This document shows positions 11,129 through 22,267 of a stretch of 64,000 nucleotides of DNA, piece by piece. Each line of letters begins with the position of its first letter. Position 1 is the stretch's first letter. The position numbers and the translations under genes are program-made. Under the pieces are notes generated by a model that was not told where the DNA came from, did no database searches, and was given only the letters and a program-made list of their open reading frames with translations. The DNA lies in NCBI RefSeq assembly GCF_932294415.1, contig NC_065538.1, forward strand, positions 12,282,330-12,346,329, given 5' to 3'. Source of the DNA: Quercus robur. Taxonomy: Eukaryota > Streptophyta > Magnoliopsida > Fagales > Fagaceae.

Positions 11129-12310
11129 TGGTGTTCTAGCATGTGTAGCCTTTTCAAGTCAAATCTCTTTACAAGATTTCTAGCATACTTTGCTTGGTTG
11201 ATGTAAATTCCAGAATCCATTTGCTTCACCTGCAATCCCAAGAAATAAGTTAGTTCACCAACCATATTCATTTCAAACATCTTCTTCATTTCATCTACAA
11301 AAGATTGAGCAAGAGAATCATTAGTAGCACCAAAAACAATATCATCAACATAAATTTGAGCCACTAAAAAATAATTCTTATCCTTTCATATGAAGAGAGT
11401 AGAATCTGCAATTCCTCTTTTGAATCCATGCTCAGTGAGACAGGTAGTTAACCTATCATACCATGCCCTGTAAGCTTGTTTTAATCTGTAGAGTGCTCTC
11501 TTCAACTTGTAGACATCATCCGGTCTATGAGGATCAACAAAACCCTTTGGTTGTTCAACATACACCTCTTCTTGCAACATTCCATTCAAAAACGCACTCT
11601 TGACATCCATTTGATGCAACTTGAAATTCAAATGACTAGCTATGGCCAAGAGTATCCTAATGGATTCCAATCTTGCTACTGGTGCAAAGGTCTTATCAAA
11701 ATCAATCCCTTCCAGTTGTGTGTATCCTTGAGCAACAAGTCTTGATTTATTTCTAATAACTGTACAATGTTCATCTGACTTGTTCTTCAAAATCCGCTTA
11801 GTTTCAATCACATTTACTCCCTTTGGTCTAAGAACTAATTCCCACACATCATTCCGAACAAGTTGATGAAGTTCTTCATGCATGGAATTAATCCAATTAG
11901 CATCTTGAAGTGCTTCATCTACTTTCTTCGGTTCAAATTGGGATAGATAGCATGAGTGAGTGATTACATTCAATGCTTTGGACCTCAATCTCATGTTATC
12001 ATTCAAACTACCCAATATGTTTGTGATAGGGTGATTTAACTTTACTCTAGAAGATGGACCTTTGACTAGATGAAGAATTAGACTCACTTTGTTCTTGTTG
12101 AGTTTCACGAACAGGTGTGGATGGTTTTGAACTTGATGGTACTGAAACAGCATCATTCAATAACTGTAGTTCTTCATCACTATGCTTCCCAATATAATCT
12201 TCAGGAATGGAATCATCAATCTTCATAGTCTTTTCTTGAACTGGAGGAGTGTTTTCTGAATGAGTTTCTGAACATAGTTCATCATTGATCACCACATTTG
12301 AAGACTCCAC
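11107..12310 (-). pseudogene. Reverse transcriptase domain of the T copia polyprotein
   Basis: The domain runs from a Ser-rich linker after integrase (12,310-12,047) into RT. Visible motifs are '[14 protein letters not shown]', '[11 protein letters not shown]', 'YVEQPKGF', '[11 protein letters not shown]' and the active site 'YVDD' (in AQIYVDDIVFGATND, near 11,350). There is a frame change near 12,050 and a stop near 11,386, just before the YVDD block. Residues are otherwise well kept, so the damage looks recent to moderate. Confidence 0.88.
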
Positions 12311-12359
12311 GACTATTTTAGTTCACAAATTGTATACTCTATATGCTCTACTAGTGGAA

Positions 12360-13701
12360 GAATATCCTAGAAAGTATCCTTTGTTGCTCTTTGCATCAAA
12401 CTTTTCTAGGTTCTCCCTATCATGTAGAATATAACAGTCACTGCCAAATATCCAGAAGTATTTGACAACATGCTTCTTTCCTCTCTAGAGTTCATAAGGA
12501 GTTTTCTTGGAATCAGGTCTGAAATACACTTGGTTGAGTGTATGGCAAGCAATGTTAACTGCTTCTCCCCAGAAGGATTTAGGCATCTTTTTATTGTGTA
12601 CCGTGACACGTGCCATTTCTTGAACAACTCTATTCTTCCGTTCCACTATTCCATTATGTTATGGAGTCTTCGATGATGAGAACTCTTGATGTGTGCCTTG
12701 ATCATTACAGAAAGTAGCTAGTTTTGTGTTTTCAAATTCTCTCCCATGATCACTTCTAATTTTGGCTATCACAGTACCTTTTTCAACTTGCAATTTCTTG
12801 CACAAATGTATCATCTTTTCGAGAGCCTCAGCCTCATCTCTCAAAAGCACAACCCAAGTATATCTAGTGAAATCATCCACAACAACTAGAATATACTTCT
12901 TTCCACCTAAACTCTGAACTCTGGCAGGACCCATGAGATCAATGTGCAACAACTCTAGAGGTCCTAAGGTTTGAACTTCAGTTACAAATGGATGTTTGGA
13001 CTTCACTTGTTTACCCATCAGACATGGTCCACATATGCACTTCTCTATCTTTTCAAACTTGGGCAACCAATGACTACATCACACTTGGAAATCTTCTCTA
13101 ATTGCTTGTGACTTGCGTGTTCCAACCGTTGATACCGTAAGTCTACTTGATTGATCTTCACACTGAAACACTTATTGCTTATACTTGGTTTTATACCATA
13201 ACAGTTATCAACTGTCCTAACACCAATACACATGCAGTCACCTCCTCCATCAAGTATCTCACATTCATACTTGGTAAAGAGAACATTCAGTCCATTGTCA
13301 CAAATCTAACTGATGCTGAGTAAGTTAGCCTTTAGCCCATCAATATACCAAACATCTTCAAATACCAGCAACCTTGGAATGTCCATAGTTCCAATGCCTC
13401 TAATCACAGATTTGCTTCCATCTCAAAATGTGACTGTCCCAATCTTTCCTTCAAAGAATGTCTTGAATAGAGTTTTGTTTCCTACGATATGCCTGGAACA
13501 ACCACTATCCAAATACCAAAGACAAGAACCACGTGCCTTTAAGGCTATTAAAGTATAACACACATAATTATCATCACATGTAATTATACCAAGATACTCA
13601 AGGAAAGACTTAACACATGCAACAAGTGACACACACCAAAAGTAGACAAGTTGGAGTTTTAGCAAAAAGAACTTCAAAGAATCTATGACAACAGGAGTCA
13701 A
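12360..13701 (-). pseudogene. Protease and integrase of the T copia polyprotein
   Basis: The protease block 'WYLDSGCSRHIVGN' (catalytic DSG) lies near 13,510-13,470. The integrase zinc region (H...H...C..C, 'RLEHASHKQL', 'CICGPCLMGK') is at 13,150-13,010. The integrase core follows, with catalytic D in 'LLHIDLMGPA', D in 'IRSDHGREF', and the expected E region after a stop at about 12,660. Several stops and frameshifts separate the pieces (13,233, 13,066, 12,659, 12,627, 12,406). The N-terminal gag and its zinc knuckle are absent. Confidence 0.85.
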
Positions 13702-13744
13702 GGATTAACTTTTAGATCAAAAGATCTAAATACAAGAGCTAACT

Positions 13745-13758
13745 TGCTCTGATACCAC
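13745..13758 (-). other. Primer binding site of T (initiator tRNA-Met type)
   Basis: The minus strand reads TGGTATCAGAGC directly inside the LTR edge, separated by two bases (AG). This is the usual copia primer site. Confidence 0.8.
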
Positions 13759-13759
13759 T

Positions 13760-14551
13760 TGTACGTTTTCAGACCCCTTTAAACACAAGTTGTTTAACCT
13801 AGTTATTTAGCCAAGTGATTACTTATATAAATTATTCAAATCTAGGTTAACACATTCAAATCATATCATGTAAATAATGCGGAAATATAAAGAACACACG
13901 ATATTATAACCCAAGAAAACCAAACCAGTAAAAAACCTGGAGAGGATTTAACCTAGCTATCCTCAATGTAAAATAGATCCACTATGAAAGAATTGAAGTT
14001 TGTATAATAGAACTTAGACCACCAACATCCTATTGCTACATCGAGTAGAAAACTTACTACCATGACCATGTGACAGCTCTGAGTCCACGGGCTACTTCTT
14101 TCCTTGATCCACTGCAACCACAAGTACTTCCACTTGTGACTTTGAGACTCCACTCAAAGGTTTCAGATCTTCTTTAAGTTCTTTATGTAGCAACTAAAAC
14201 GATCACCAAGTTCTTGATATGAATCTTGATCTTGATAACCCTAAGTGTGTATGAAGGTAAACACCTCTATATCTTACAAGAGATTCAACACACAACACAT
14301 CAAAAACTTCTAAAATGTAGCTAGGGTTTTTCTTTTTATACTTGGAGTAAAACATAAAACCCTACACGTCAAATGGGCTTGGGCTGAATTGGAAATTCTG
14401 TAGAAAAATAAATCTACACGAGATTCAATCGATTGAGCCTTGTAGATTTATACCAATAAATCCTGCAATGACTTGATTCCAATTTTACAAATAAACATAC
14501 TTTGAGTAAGCCTAAACTTAGACTCAATGTTTTGATCATGGTTTGTCAACA
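13760..14551 (-). repeat. 5' LTR of element T
   Basis: The 792-bp LTR on the minus strand begins TGTTGACAAACC (14,551) and ends ACGTACA (13,760), followed by the primer site. Its U5 end is close to those of C and E. The following plus-strand bases CATTA (14,552-14,556) would be the target duplication. The partner is out of the window. Confidence 0.8.
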
Positions 14552-14921
14552 CATTACTATACAATTTTAGATCCCTGTAAAATACAAATTGTTTAACCTA
14601 GTTATTTAACCAAGTGAATACTAAGGTTATTATTCAGATCTAGGTTAAAACAAAACAATCATATCATGTAAAGCAGCGGAAAATAAAAAACACAACGATA
14701 TGGTAACCTAGGAAAACCAAACCATTAAAAAACCAGGGGAGAATTTAATCTAGTTATCCTCAAGGTAAAACAGATCCACTATGAAAGAATTGTAGATTTA
14801 CAATAGCGACTTAGACCACTAACATCCTATTGCTACCTCAAGTAGAAAACTTACTACCACGACCCCATGATAGCTTCGAGTCCATGGACTACTTCTTTCT
14901 TTGATCTACAGCAAACACAAG

Positions 14922-16473
14922 CAAGGTTTTGAAACCTGGACCGTTCATTGAACCGTAAAAGGGAGAGGTTCAAGGTTTTTGAAGTTAAACCAAGGTCGAA
15001 CCGAGGTCGAACCATGATGACGTCATAATTAATTTAATAATAAAAATATTAAATTAACTAAAATAATCCAATTAAATATAAATATCTATATTTCAAATAT
15101 ATATTTTCATATCATAACTTTTACAAGACAAATAAGAAATATCAAATCCTAAGCAAATTTAAATATAATATCTATTTATTTATTTATATATTGATTAGTT
15201 AAACTTGAAATAATAATAATAATTATTATATAAGAATTAGAAAGACACTCAAATAAAATAAAATAAATTATTTAATAATTATTATATACTTAATTGTAAA
15301 TATTAATTAAAATTAGAGCAATAATAGTACCATAACATTTTATACAAATTTTGCCACAATTTGCCATGTGACGAGATGTAAGTGGTAGAGATGTAAACCC
15401 ATAATTTTTTTTTCATTACTCACACTTTGCCATGTGTCAAATTATAGAAAAAAATTGTGTAAAATATTGTGATACTACATTACTATCAAAGAAATGATAT
15501 GTTCACAACATTTTCACAACATTTTTACAACAAATCCTAAGTGGCAGGTTGATACTGGTTGTTATTATTAGGGCAAAAATGTAATCTTAGTGTTAGGTTC
15601 AAATTTGAACCAATAACAACTAACCACTTATGATTTTTTGTAAAATTGTTGTGGACCTAGCACCTCTCTTACTCTCAAAAATACTTAAAATATTTAATGG
15701 ACCTATCAATGCATGTTACATCACGTTGGGCAGCTGAAAAAAATATTTAAATCTAATGGCTGAAATTTTTTTGCTTTTATTAAAAAATTAAAACCTTTTA
15801 TCATTTCCAAGTTAGCCACGTAAGGTACAGGGACTTAGGAATTCAAAAGGAGTAAAAAAGTAACAAAAGTCTAAAGAAAGAAAGAGAAACACATACCTCA
15901 GTGAAAAAGAGGAAATTACAGAGCTCCATCAATGGAAAAAAGAAAGAGAAGAAGAAAAAAAAGAAGAAAGAAGAAGAAGCAGCAGCAGAAGACGAAGATA
16001 CGTGTTACTGTAATTTGTGTTTTTGTTTTTTGGATCTGATGTAGTTTGTGTTTACTGTTGATTTGCTAAGCAAGTGTGGAGTTTGTTTTGGCGCAAACCC
16101 TGCTTCGTTGTGTTCTTCTCTCTCCTTTTTTTTTTTTTTTTTCCTTACAAATCCCTTTGTTCAAGATCTGAAATTATCAGATCTCTTTATGATCTTTGTT
16201 CTTCTTCATGTTCTTTCATTTCTTCTAGATTTGATCATAACTTCATACCGATGTATTGGCCAAAATTCATCGGAAAAGCTGAAACAAAATGAAACCGTCG
16301 GAACCTCAAAAACCGGTCACGGTTCTTAGAACCGTATGGTTCAACCACGGTTCGCACGGGTCCTTGCTTTTTTTCCCATAGAGCAGTTCTTGAAGCTAAA
16401 AAAACCATAAAACTGAGAGGTTCGCAGTCTTTTCGGTCAGACCATACGGTCCAGTCCGAGTTTCAAAACCTTG
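14922..16473. mobile_element. hAT-like non-autonomous DNA transposon
   Basis: A 14-bp perfect terminal inverted repeat (CAAGGTTTTGAAAC / GTTTCAAAACCTTG) is flanked by an exact 8-bp target duplication AACACAAG (14,914-14,921 and 16,474-16,481). Eight-base duplications and this kind of terminus fit the hAT superfamily. The interior is AT-rich with no transposase. The subterminal regions on both sides carry repeated GGTT/AACC blocks. It inserted in the 3' LTR of C, so it is younger than C. A fragment of a relative is at about 38,990-39,138. Confidence 0.9.
15515..15653. mobile_element. Small MITE nested in the hAT element
   Basis: Arms 15,515-15,544 and 15,624-15,653 are inverted copies (about 25 of 30 bases match), for example CACAACATTTTTACAAC against the complement of the right arm. 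The true ends may extend a little further. No clear target duplication was found. Confidence 0.5.
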
Positions 16474-17052
16474 AACACAAGTTCTCCTACTTATGACTTT
16501 GAGACTCCACTCAAAGGTTTTGGATCTTCTTTTAGTTCTTTATGTAGCAACTGAAGCAACCATTAAGTTCTTGATGTGAATCTTGATCTTGATAGCTCTA
16601 TGTGTGTGTATAAAGGTAAACACTTCTTAGATCTCACAAAAGATTCATCACACAACTCAACAAAGACTTTAGAGAGCTTTTGGGTGCAAAACCCTAGATC
16701 TATAAAAGAGGCACACTCTTCTCTCTTTGAAAAATCCTTTTAAAAGCGTGCTTAGAGTTTTCTTTATATACTAGAAGAAGTAGACCTGAATCCCTAATCC
16801 TTAATGGGCTTGAACTGCTATTTGGGCCTTAATTAAAATTCTGCAGATACGACTCTCGATCGATCAAATTGTCTCTTGATCAGTCGAACCAGGTAGTTTC
16901 TAAACTCTTCTTTCTGCAGCTTGTATGTTCTTGAATCTTGACTTGAATCACCTTGAGCATTGTCTAATAATACCTATAAACTCTAGGATCTATATCTAGA
17001 CAAGTTTGTGTTCATGACTTTCCAATTGTTCTAAACTTTGAAAACCTAACAA

Positions 17053-19661
17053 TCTCCCCCTTTGGCAATTCGTGACAAAACTTACATAAAATATGAAATG
17101 CTCAAATACAAGAACAACCCAATACAATAAAAATGCCCAAATACAATTCAACCTAACTACTATCTATTAGTTGCCAGTGTAGACAGTAGCACGACTAAAT
17201 AAACCTATATATTCTTGAAACACTCAACAAACACATAAACACATGTGTGAAAAATACAAGTAAATCAAAAATAAACAAACTAAAGCAAATAACAAATATG
17301 CAAACTAACTCTCCACCTAAGTTAGATACATTAAAGATTTTATTTTCTCCCCCTTTCAAAAACAATTTCAACTCCTTACAAACAAACAGGATTCCCACAT
17401 TTCATCTATTTCTCCCCCTTTTTGTCACGTATTGACAAAGACAACCCATTCAAAGAGTAAACAGTAAACATACGCAACAAAGGATAAGAGGAAATAGAGA
17501 ATCAAGGAAACAACTCCCCCTACGATCAACATAGGTTTTAAAAACATCTTTCTCCCCCTATAAAAATAGGAAAAACAAAACAAGTTTTGGGAAAAACAAT
17601 TTAGAGGAAAATTTAGGAGGTGGGGATAAATAAAAATACACAAACCAAACTAAAAAAAAATAAGGATTCACTTGAAGAAAAATATTCTCTCTTTCAATAT
17701 ATGCAAACTTGACACTATGTGACCCATAAACAGTTGCATAAGTAAAGAAAATATTTGCACATTAATTATCCATCATATCTCTTAAGAAAAATATTTTCTG
17801 CAGTTCACACATATAAAAAATAGCATATACTAAAATGTACAAAGGGCTCAAAAATTAGTCAATCAATTTTTAAATCAAGTTAAGTACCCAATTTAGCAAA
17901 GTGTATGCATGTTATGTGTGAAAACAATGAGAGATATGACTACAAAACTATAAGATGGATACAAAAAAAAAAGAAAAAGAAAAAAGAAAAAAAGTGCAAT
18001 GTATGTGAATCCTAAACACAATTGATGCATGAAAAGATAGATTGGTCAAACATTTAAAAACTGAAAATTTTTCATTTTCAATCGATCGAATATGAATCGA
18101 TTTAGGCAGAAAGCAATGATTAAATATCAAGGAATTTTCGATCGGTCGAAAAACAGATTCGATTGATCGAAATTCTGGAAAACAGAATTTTTTTTGAAAA
18201 ACAGCAAAAGATTTTGTAGAAACCACTCAAACCAAGTTATTTCATGGATGAAATGCATGAGAATGAGTTTAAAAGTTTTTCAAAAACATGAGTTTTCAAC
18301 CTAGAACTTCAAAACAAAGATTTTCAAATTCTTAACCATATTTTGCATCAAGAAAACATAATCTTGGATGGCCAAACTAGATTCACACACAATTTTATGT
18401 ACAAAGCTTAGCAATGAATAACGTGTGAAGTGTGTGCAACTAGTAAAATCATGAGATACATGTGGGGTGATTTGTAGATAGTAATCAAGCACAATTTCTA
18501 CATTATTCATCACATAAATTTGAAAGTGACTATCACCTAACGAGTTACATCATATAACTCTCACATCTCCTAGAAAACAAGCTTGCAATCATATATATAT
18601 ATATATATATATATATTTGGCCTAATAATACACACACCAATTTTATTATTAAACCAAGGCTGCACCTTATATTCTTTTTGTGCATGTGCTACACTTTCTC
18701 GAGCATAAAATCTTATGATAAGGTGTTCATGATTGGCTAGTAAACAGTGGTGAGATGGTTATTTATTCATTTCTCTTAGGATTTTTTAGTCCTTACAATC
18801 AAAAGCATGTGACTTCAAAATCAAGATCATGTGATAAAAAACTATAAACAACTCCCACATAACATGCACTACAAAGTTCAAACTAGTAAAGTGCAATAAA
18901 ATAAGCTCATTCAAGCTAAATAAGGTACATAAACATGTTATGTAAAGATAATATGGCCAACCTTAACTACACATCCATGATATGTAATACAAAACACAAA
19001 AATCTTTTTGGTTTTTAAAAAAAAATTTATGACCAAAAACAAAAAGCACACATTATGCTAAATGAACAATTCAAAGCTATGCATGATAGTACTTAACTAA
19101 GCTATAGAGGGTACACAAACAAGAAATATCAATTTCTTAATTAACCCATGAGTACATGTACAAACTAGTACATACTCATACAAAATCATAAATAGTTTAG
19201 CACTTATATAACACATACTATTAAAGTTTCTCTATAGTGTCAAGCATGTTCTAAATCAAGAGAGAGATATTATAACTCATGTAATTCTCAAAACAAATAA
19301 AACAAGACACAAAATAAAATATTTTTTCTTTTTGAAAATTTTCTATGTTTTTGGATTTTTGAATAATCAAAACAACCTAAGAAAATAAAACAACCAAAAA
19401 CTAAAAGTAACCATGTCCACAAATAATTGAAATAATTAAATTAGGGACAAGTCTGCAACATTCACCTTAGAGAATCTTTTCTCACCCATATAGCACAAGT
19501 CTTCGGCTTCATAGGTGAAAATCCATGAGAAGTAGAGAGTGTATTTGAGGAATTAAATCCTGTAAATTCCTTTCACAAGCCAACAAGCTTAAATTTTTCA
19601 AAAGAATATGAAACAATTTGTATGGACTTATGGTAGGAGAAATATCATCACATATCCTAGA
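17053..19661 (-). other. C internal non-coding region
   Basis: This stretch holds the purine tract (17,053-17,064), many GGGGGAG runs, a TA microsatellite (18,591-18,616) and a TCGATCGA motif cluster (18,081-18,170). No coding sequence is present. Where relatives carry ORF2, C has only non-coding sequence. Confidence 0.7.
18081..18170 (-). promoter_or_regulatory. Internal TCGATCGA motif cluster of C
   Basis: The motifs include ATCGATCGAA, AATCGATT, TTCGATCGGTCGAA and TTCGATTGATCGAA within 90 bases. The same motif type is upstream of the TATA box in both C LTRs. In B and D the equivalent internal clusters lie upstream of ORF2, which C has lost. Confidence 0.4.
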
Positions 19662-20390
19662 TTAAAATACAAAATATTTAAATTTCAATCTAAGAAAATT
19701 AGGACGAATGTGACCGGAGACACCACAAAAGTGACAAACAGGAACAAATTTAGGAACATCAATATTCCTAACAGCAAATTTAGTCTTAGACTTTGGTTTT
19801 TGCCACAACAAAGAACAATTTGGTCTAATATGACCAACAACACCATGAAGGTGACAAGTAGGCACAAAAATAGATTTATTATGCTCTCTAACAATAGGTT
19901 TAGACTTAGGTTTAGAATCTACATCAGAACTTTTACCTTTGTCTAACCTAGCAACATAAGCCTTTTCTTTATGATTCCTATTAAAAGGAGGGATATAAAC
20001 TTTTTCAACTTTAGGCTTAAGAGAAACATAAACGCTTCTAATATCAACAGCAGGCTTGGTACTAGTCAAATTTTCAATTTTAGCTTTAGATTCAACTAAC
20101 TCTTGTTCCAAACTTTTCATCTTCTCATCCTGAGAGGAAATTTGATTTCTCAAAAAAATTTTCTTTTTATTAGATTCATCTAATCTAACAACAAATTCCT
20201 CTTTTTCAAGATTAGCCAATTTTAACTCTTCCTTGAATTTCTTAGCAATTTTCATAGATTTCAATAATTCCTTACGAAGAGTTTCACAGGCATCAATAAG
20301 ATCAACAGAAACAACAGTGTCCTTTTTATTCAAATCATCACAATCAAAAATAGTAAGACACTTAAAATTATCTATGATAATAGGGATCAC
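19662..20390 (-). pseudogene. C-terminal half of copia gag with two zinc knuckles (element C)
   Basis: A 242-codon frame from 20,390, close to the primer site. Residues about 35-110 are Lys/Glu/Leu-rich and likely form a coiled coil (around 'ELKLANLEKEEF', 'SQDEKMKSLEQELVESKAK'). Two CCHC-like knuckles follow: 'CHLHGVVGHIRPNC', with the second Cys replaced by His, and 'CHFCGVSGHIRPNF', with the last Cys replaced by Phe. The N-terminal capsid-like part found in D gag is missing. It may be a decayed gag remnant rather than a working protein. Nucleic-acid binding would be the family role. Confidence 0.7.
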
Positions 20391-20429
20391 GGATCAACTC
20401 TAGGTATAATAACCTAAATCAAGAGCTAA

Positions 20430-20446
20430 CCCGCTGTGATACCACT
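20430..20446 (-). other. Primer binding site of C
   Basis: The minus strand reads AGTGGTATCACAGCGGG next to the 5' LTR end. It is one base different (ACAG for AGAG) from the usual initiator tRNA-Met site. Confidence 0.75.
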
Positions 20447-21381
20447 TGTACGATTTTAGATTCCTGTAAAACACAAGTTGTTTAACCTAGTTATTTAACC
20501 AAGTGAATACTTAGGTTTATTATTCAGTTATAGGTTAAAACAAAACAATCATATCATGTAAAACAGCGGAAAATAAAGAACATAACGATATGATAACCCA
20601 AGAAAACCAAACCAGTAAAAAAACATGCGGACGATTTAACCTAACTATCCTCAAGGTAAAATAGATCCACTATGAAAGAACTAAAGATTTACAATAGCGA
20701 CTTAGACCACTAACATCCTATTTCTACCTCGAGTAGAAAACTTACTACCACGACCCCATGATAGGTCGGAGTTCACGGACTACTTCTTTCTTTGATCTAC
20801 AGCAACCACAAGTTCTCCTAGTTATGACTTTGAGACTCCACTCGAAGGTTTTGGATCTTCTTTTAGTTCTTTATGCAGCAACTAAAACAACCATCAAGTT
20901 CTTGATGTGAATCTTGATCTCGATAGCTTTATGTGTGTGTATGAAGGTAAACACCTCTCAGATCTCACAAAAGATTCATCACACAACTCAACAAAGACTC
21001 TAGAGAGCTTTTGGGTGCAAAACCCTAGATCTACAAAAGAGGCACACTCTTCTCTCTCTAAAAAATCCTTTAAAAATGTGCTTAGAGTTTCCTTTATATA
21101 CTAGAAGAAGTAGACCTGAAACCCTAATCCTTAATGGGTTTGAACTGTTGTTTGGGCCTTAATTAAAATTTTGCAGATACGACTCTCAATCAATCGAGTC
21201 TGTCTCTCGATCGGTCGAACCAAGCAGTTTCTGAACTCTTCTTTCTGTAGCTTATATGTTCTTGAATCTTGACTTGAATCACCTTGAGCATGTCTAATAA
21301 TACCTATAAACTCTAGGATCTATATCTAGACAAGTTTGTGTTCCCGACTTGCCAATTGTTCTAAACTTTTAGAACCTAACA
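20447..21381 (-). repeat. 5' LTR of C
   Basis: The 935-bp LTR on the minus strand runs from TGTTAGGTTC (21,381) to TCGTACA (20,447). A TATATA box is at 21,095-21,100, with TCGATCGGTCGAA-type motifs at about 21,192-21,220 upstream of it. It is visibly diverged from the 3' LTR, so C is older than D. Confidence 0.9.
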
Positions 21382-21386
21382 ATTAC

Positions 21387-22267
21387 AAATTTCCTAAAGT
21401 CTTAGAACCTGACATAATGGATTCCTCCTCTTGTGAAAAATTCTCAAGAAATAGCTTAAGGCGTTGTCCATTCACCTTAAATATGTTACTATTCTTAGGA
21501 TTTTCAATTTCTATGGCACCATGGTGGAAAATGTTTTTAACAATGAAAGGTCCAGTCCATCTATATCTCAATTTCCGAGGAACAAATGTAACCTAGAACT
21601 ACACAAAAGGAACTTTTTGAGATGGTTCAAAAGATTTCCTTAAAATTTGTTTGTCATGAAAAACCTTCATTCTTTATTAAGAAATCCTAGAATTCTCATA
21701 TGCATCATGCCAAATTTCTCCCAACTCATTCAATTACAAATTTCTCAATGAACTAGCCTTGTCTAAGTTAAAGTTAAACATCTTTATTGCCCAATATGAT
21801 TAATGTTCCAATTCCACATGCAAGTGACAAGTTTTACCATAAACAATTCTATAGAGAGACATATCAAGAATATTTTTATAGGCAATGCGGTACGACCAAA
21901 GTGCATCATTCAACCTCAAAAACCAATCTTTACAATTTGGGTTAACCGTCTTTTCGAAAATTTGTTTAATCTCCCTATCGGCAAGCTCAACTTCTCCACT
22001 TGTTTGTGGGTGATATGGGAAGGCAACCTTGTGTGTTATGAAATATTTTCTCATTAATGCCTCAAAAGTTCGGTTGCAAAAGTGCAAGCCCCCATCACTA
22101 ATTGAAAAAGTTGCGAACCTCAATCATGAAGCGTTTCTTATCTTGAGCACTCCAATGAGATGGTGTTTGGTCTGTGACAAGAAAATTGACAATATAAGCA
22201 TACCAAGGCAAAGAAGAGATGGAAACAATTTTTTATCAGGGAATGAATCCCTAATGGCAATGCATCC
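21387..22267 (-). pseudogene. Integrase part of gypsy element G
   Basis: The minus-strand frame contains '[17 protein letters not shown]' (integrase core D), '[17 protein letters not shown]' (core E region) and '[12 protein letters not shown]', then a C-terminal segment 'YRWTGPFIVKNIF'. These are standard Ty3-gypsy integrase landmarks. The right end at 22,267 is the D insertion site, and the preceding RNase H end continues at 30,442. The left end at 21,387 is the C/T insertion site. Stops and frame changes (about 22,124 and 21,800) show decay. Confidence 0.85.

Larger units (their letters stand above)
9306..14551 (-). mobile_element. Element T, proximal part: 5' LTR, pol and internal region
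   Basis: Minus strand: 5' LTR (14,551-13,760), primer site (TGGTATCAGAGC, 13,758-13,745), protease, integrase, RT and RNase H (13,560-10,440), then non-coding sequence down to the junction with B at about 9305. Almost all of gag is missing: about 60 bases after the primer site the frame is already close to the protease. T was inserted in gypsy element G, and its right end is 6 bases from the C insertion. Confidence 0.75.
14558..17052 (-). repeat. 3' LTR of C, split by a hAT insertion
   Basis: Without the 1,552-bp insertion and its 8-bp duplication the LTR is 935 bp, the same as the 5' LTR. The first base pair at the left end is TA instead of TG. A minus-strand TATATA is at 16,765-16,770, and TCGATCGA-like motifs lie at about 16,854-16,890. 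Confidence 0.85.
14558..21381 (-). mobile_element. Element C: non-autonomous copia-type element, both LTRs, duplication ATTAC
   Basis: The minus-strand element has a 5' LTR (21,381-20,447), primer site (20,446-20,430, reading TGGTATCACAGCGGG), a gag C-terminal ORF (20,390-19,662), 2.6 kb of non-coding DNA, a purine tract (17,064-17,053) and a 3' LTR (17,052-14,558, enlarged by a hAT insertion). ATTAC flanks both ends (14,553-14,557 and 21,382-21,386). It contains no protease, integrase, RT, RNase H or ORF2, so it needs proteins from relatives. It lies exactly at the T/G junction. Confidence 0.9.

Noticed and set aside
16048-16329. Possible small protein inside the hAT element
   Set aside because: Low-complexity T-rich sequence with no similarity to a transposase. 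It looks like captured leader or noise.
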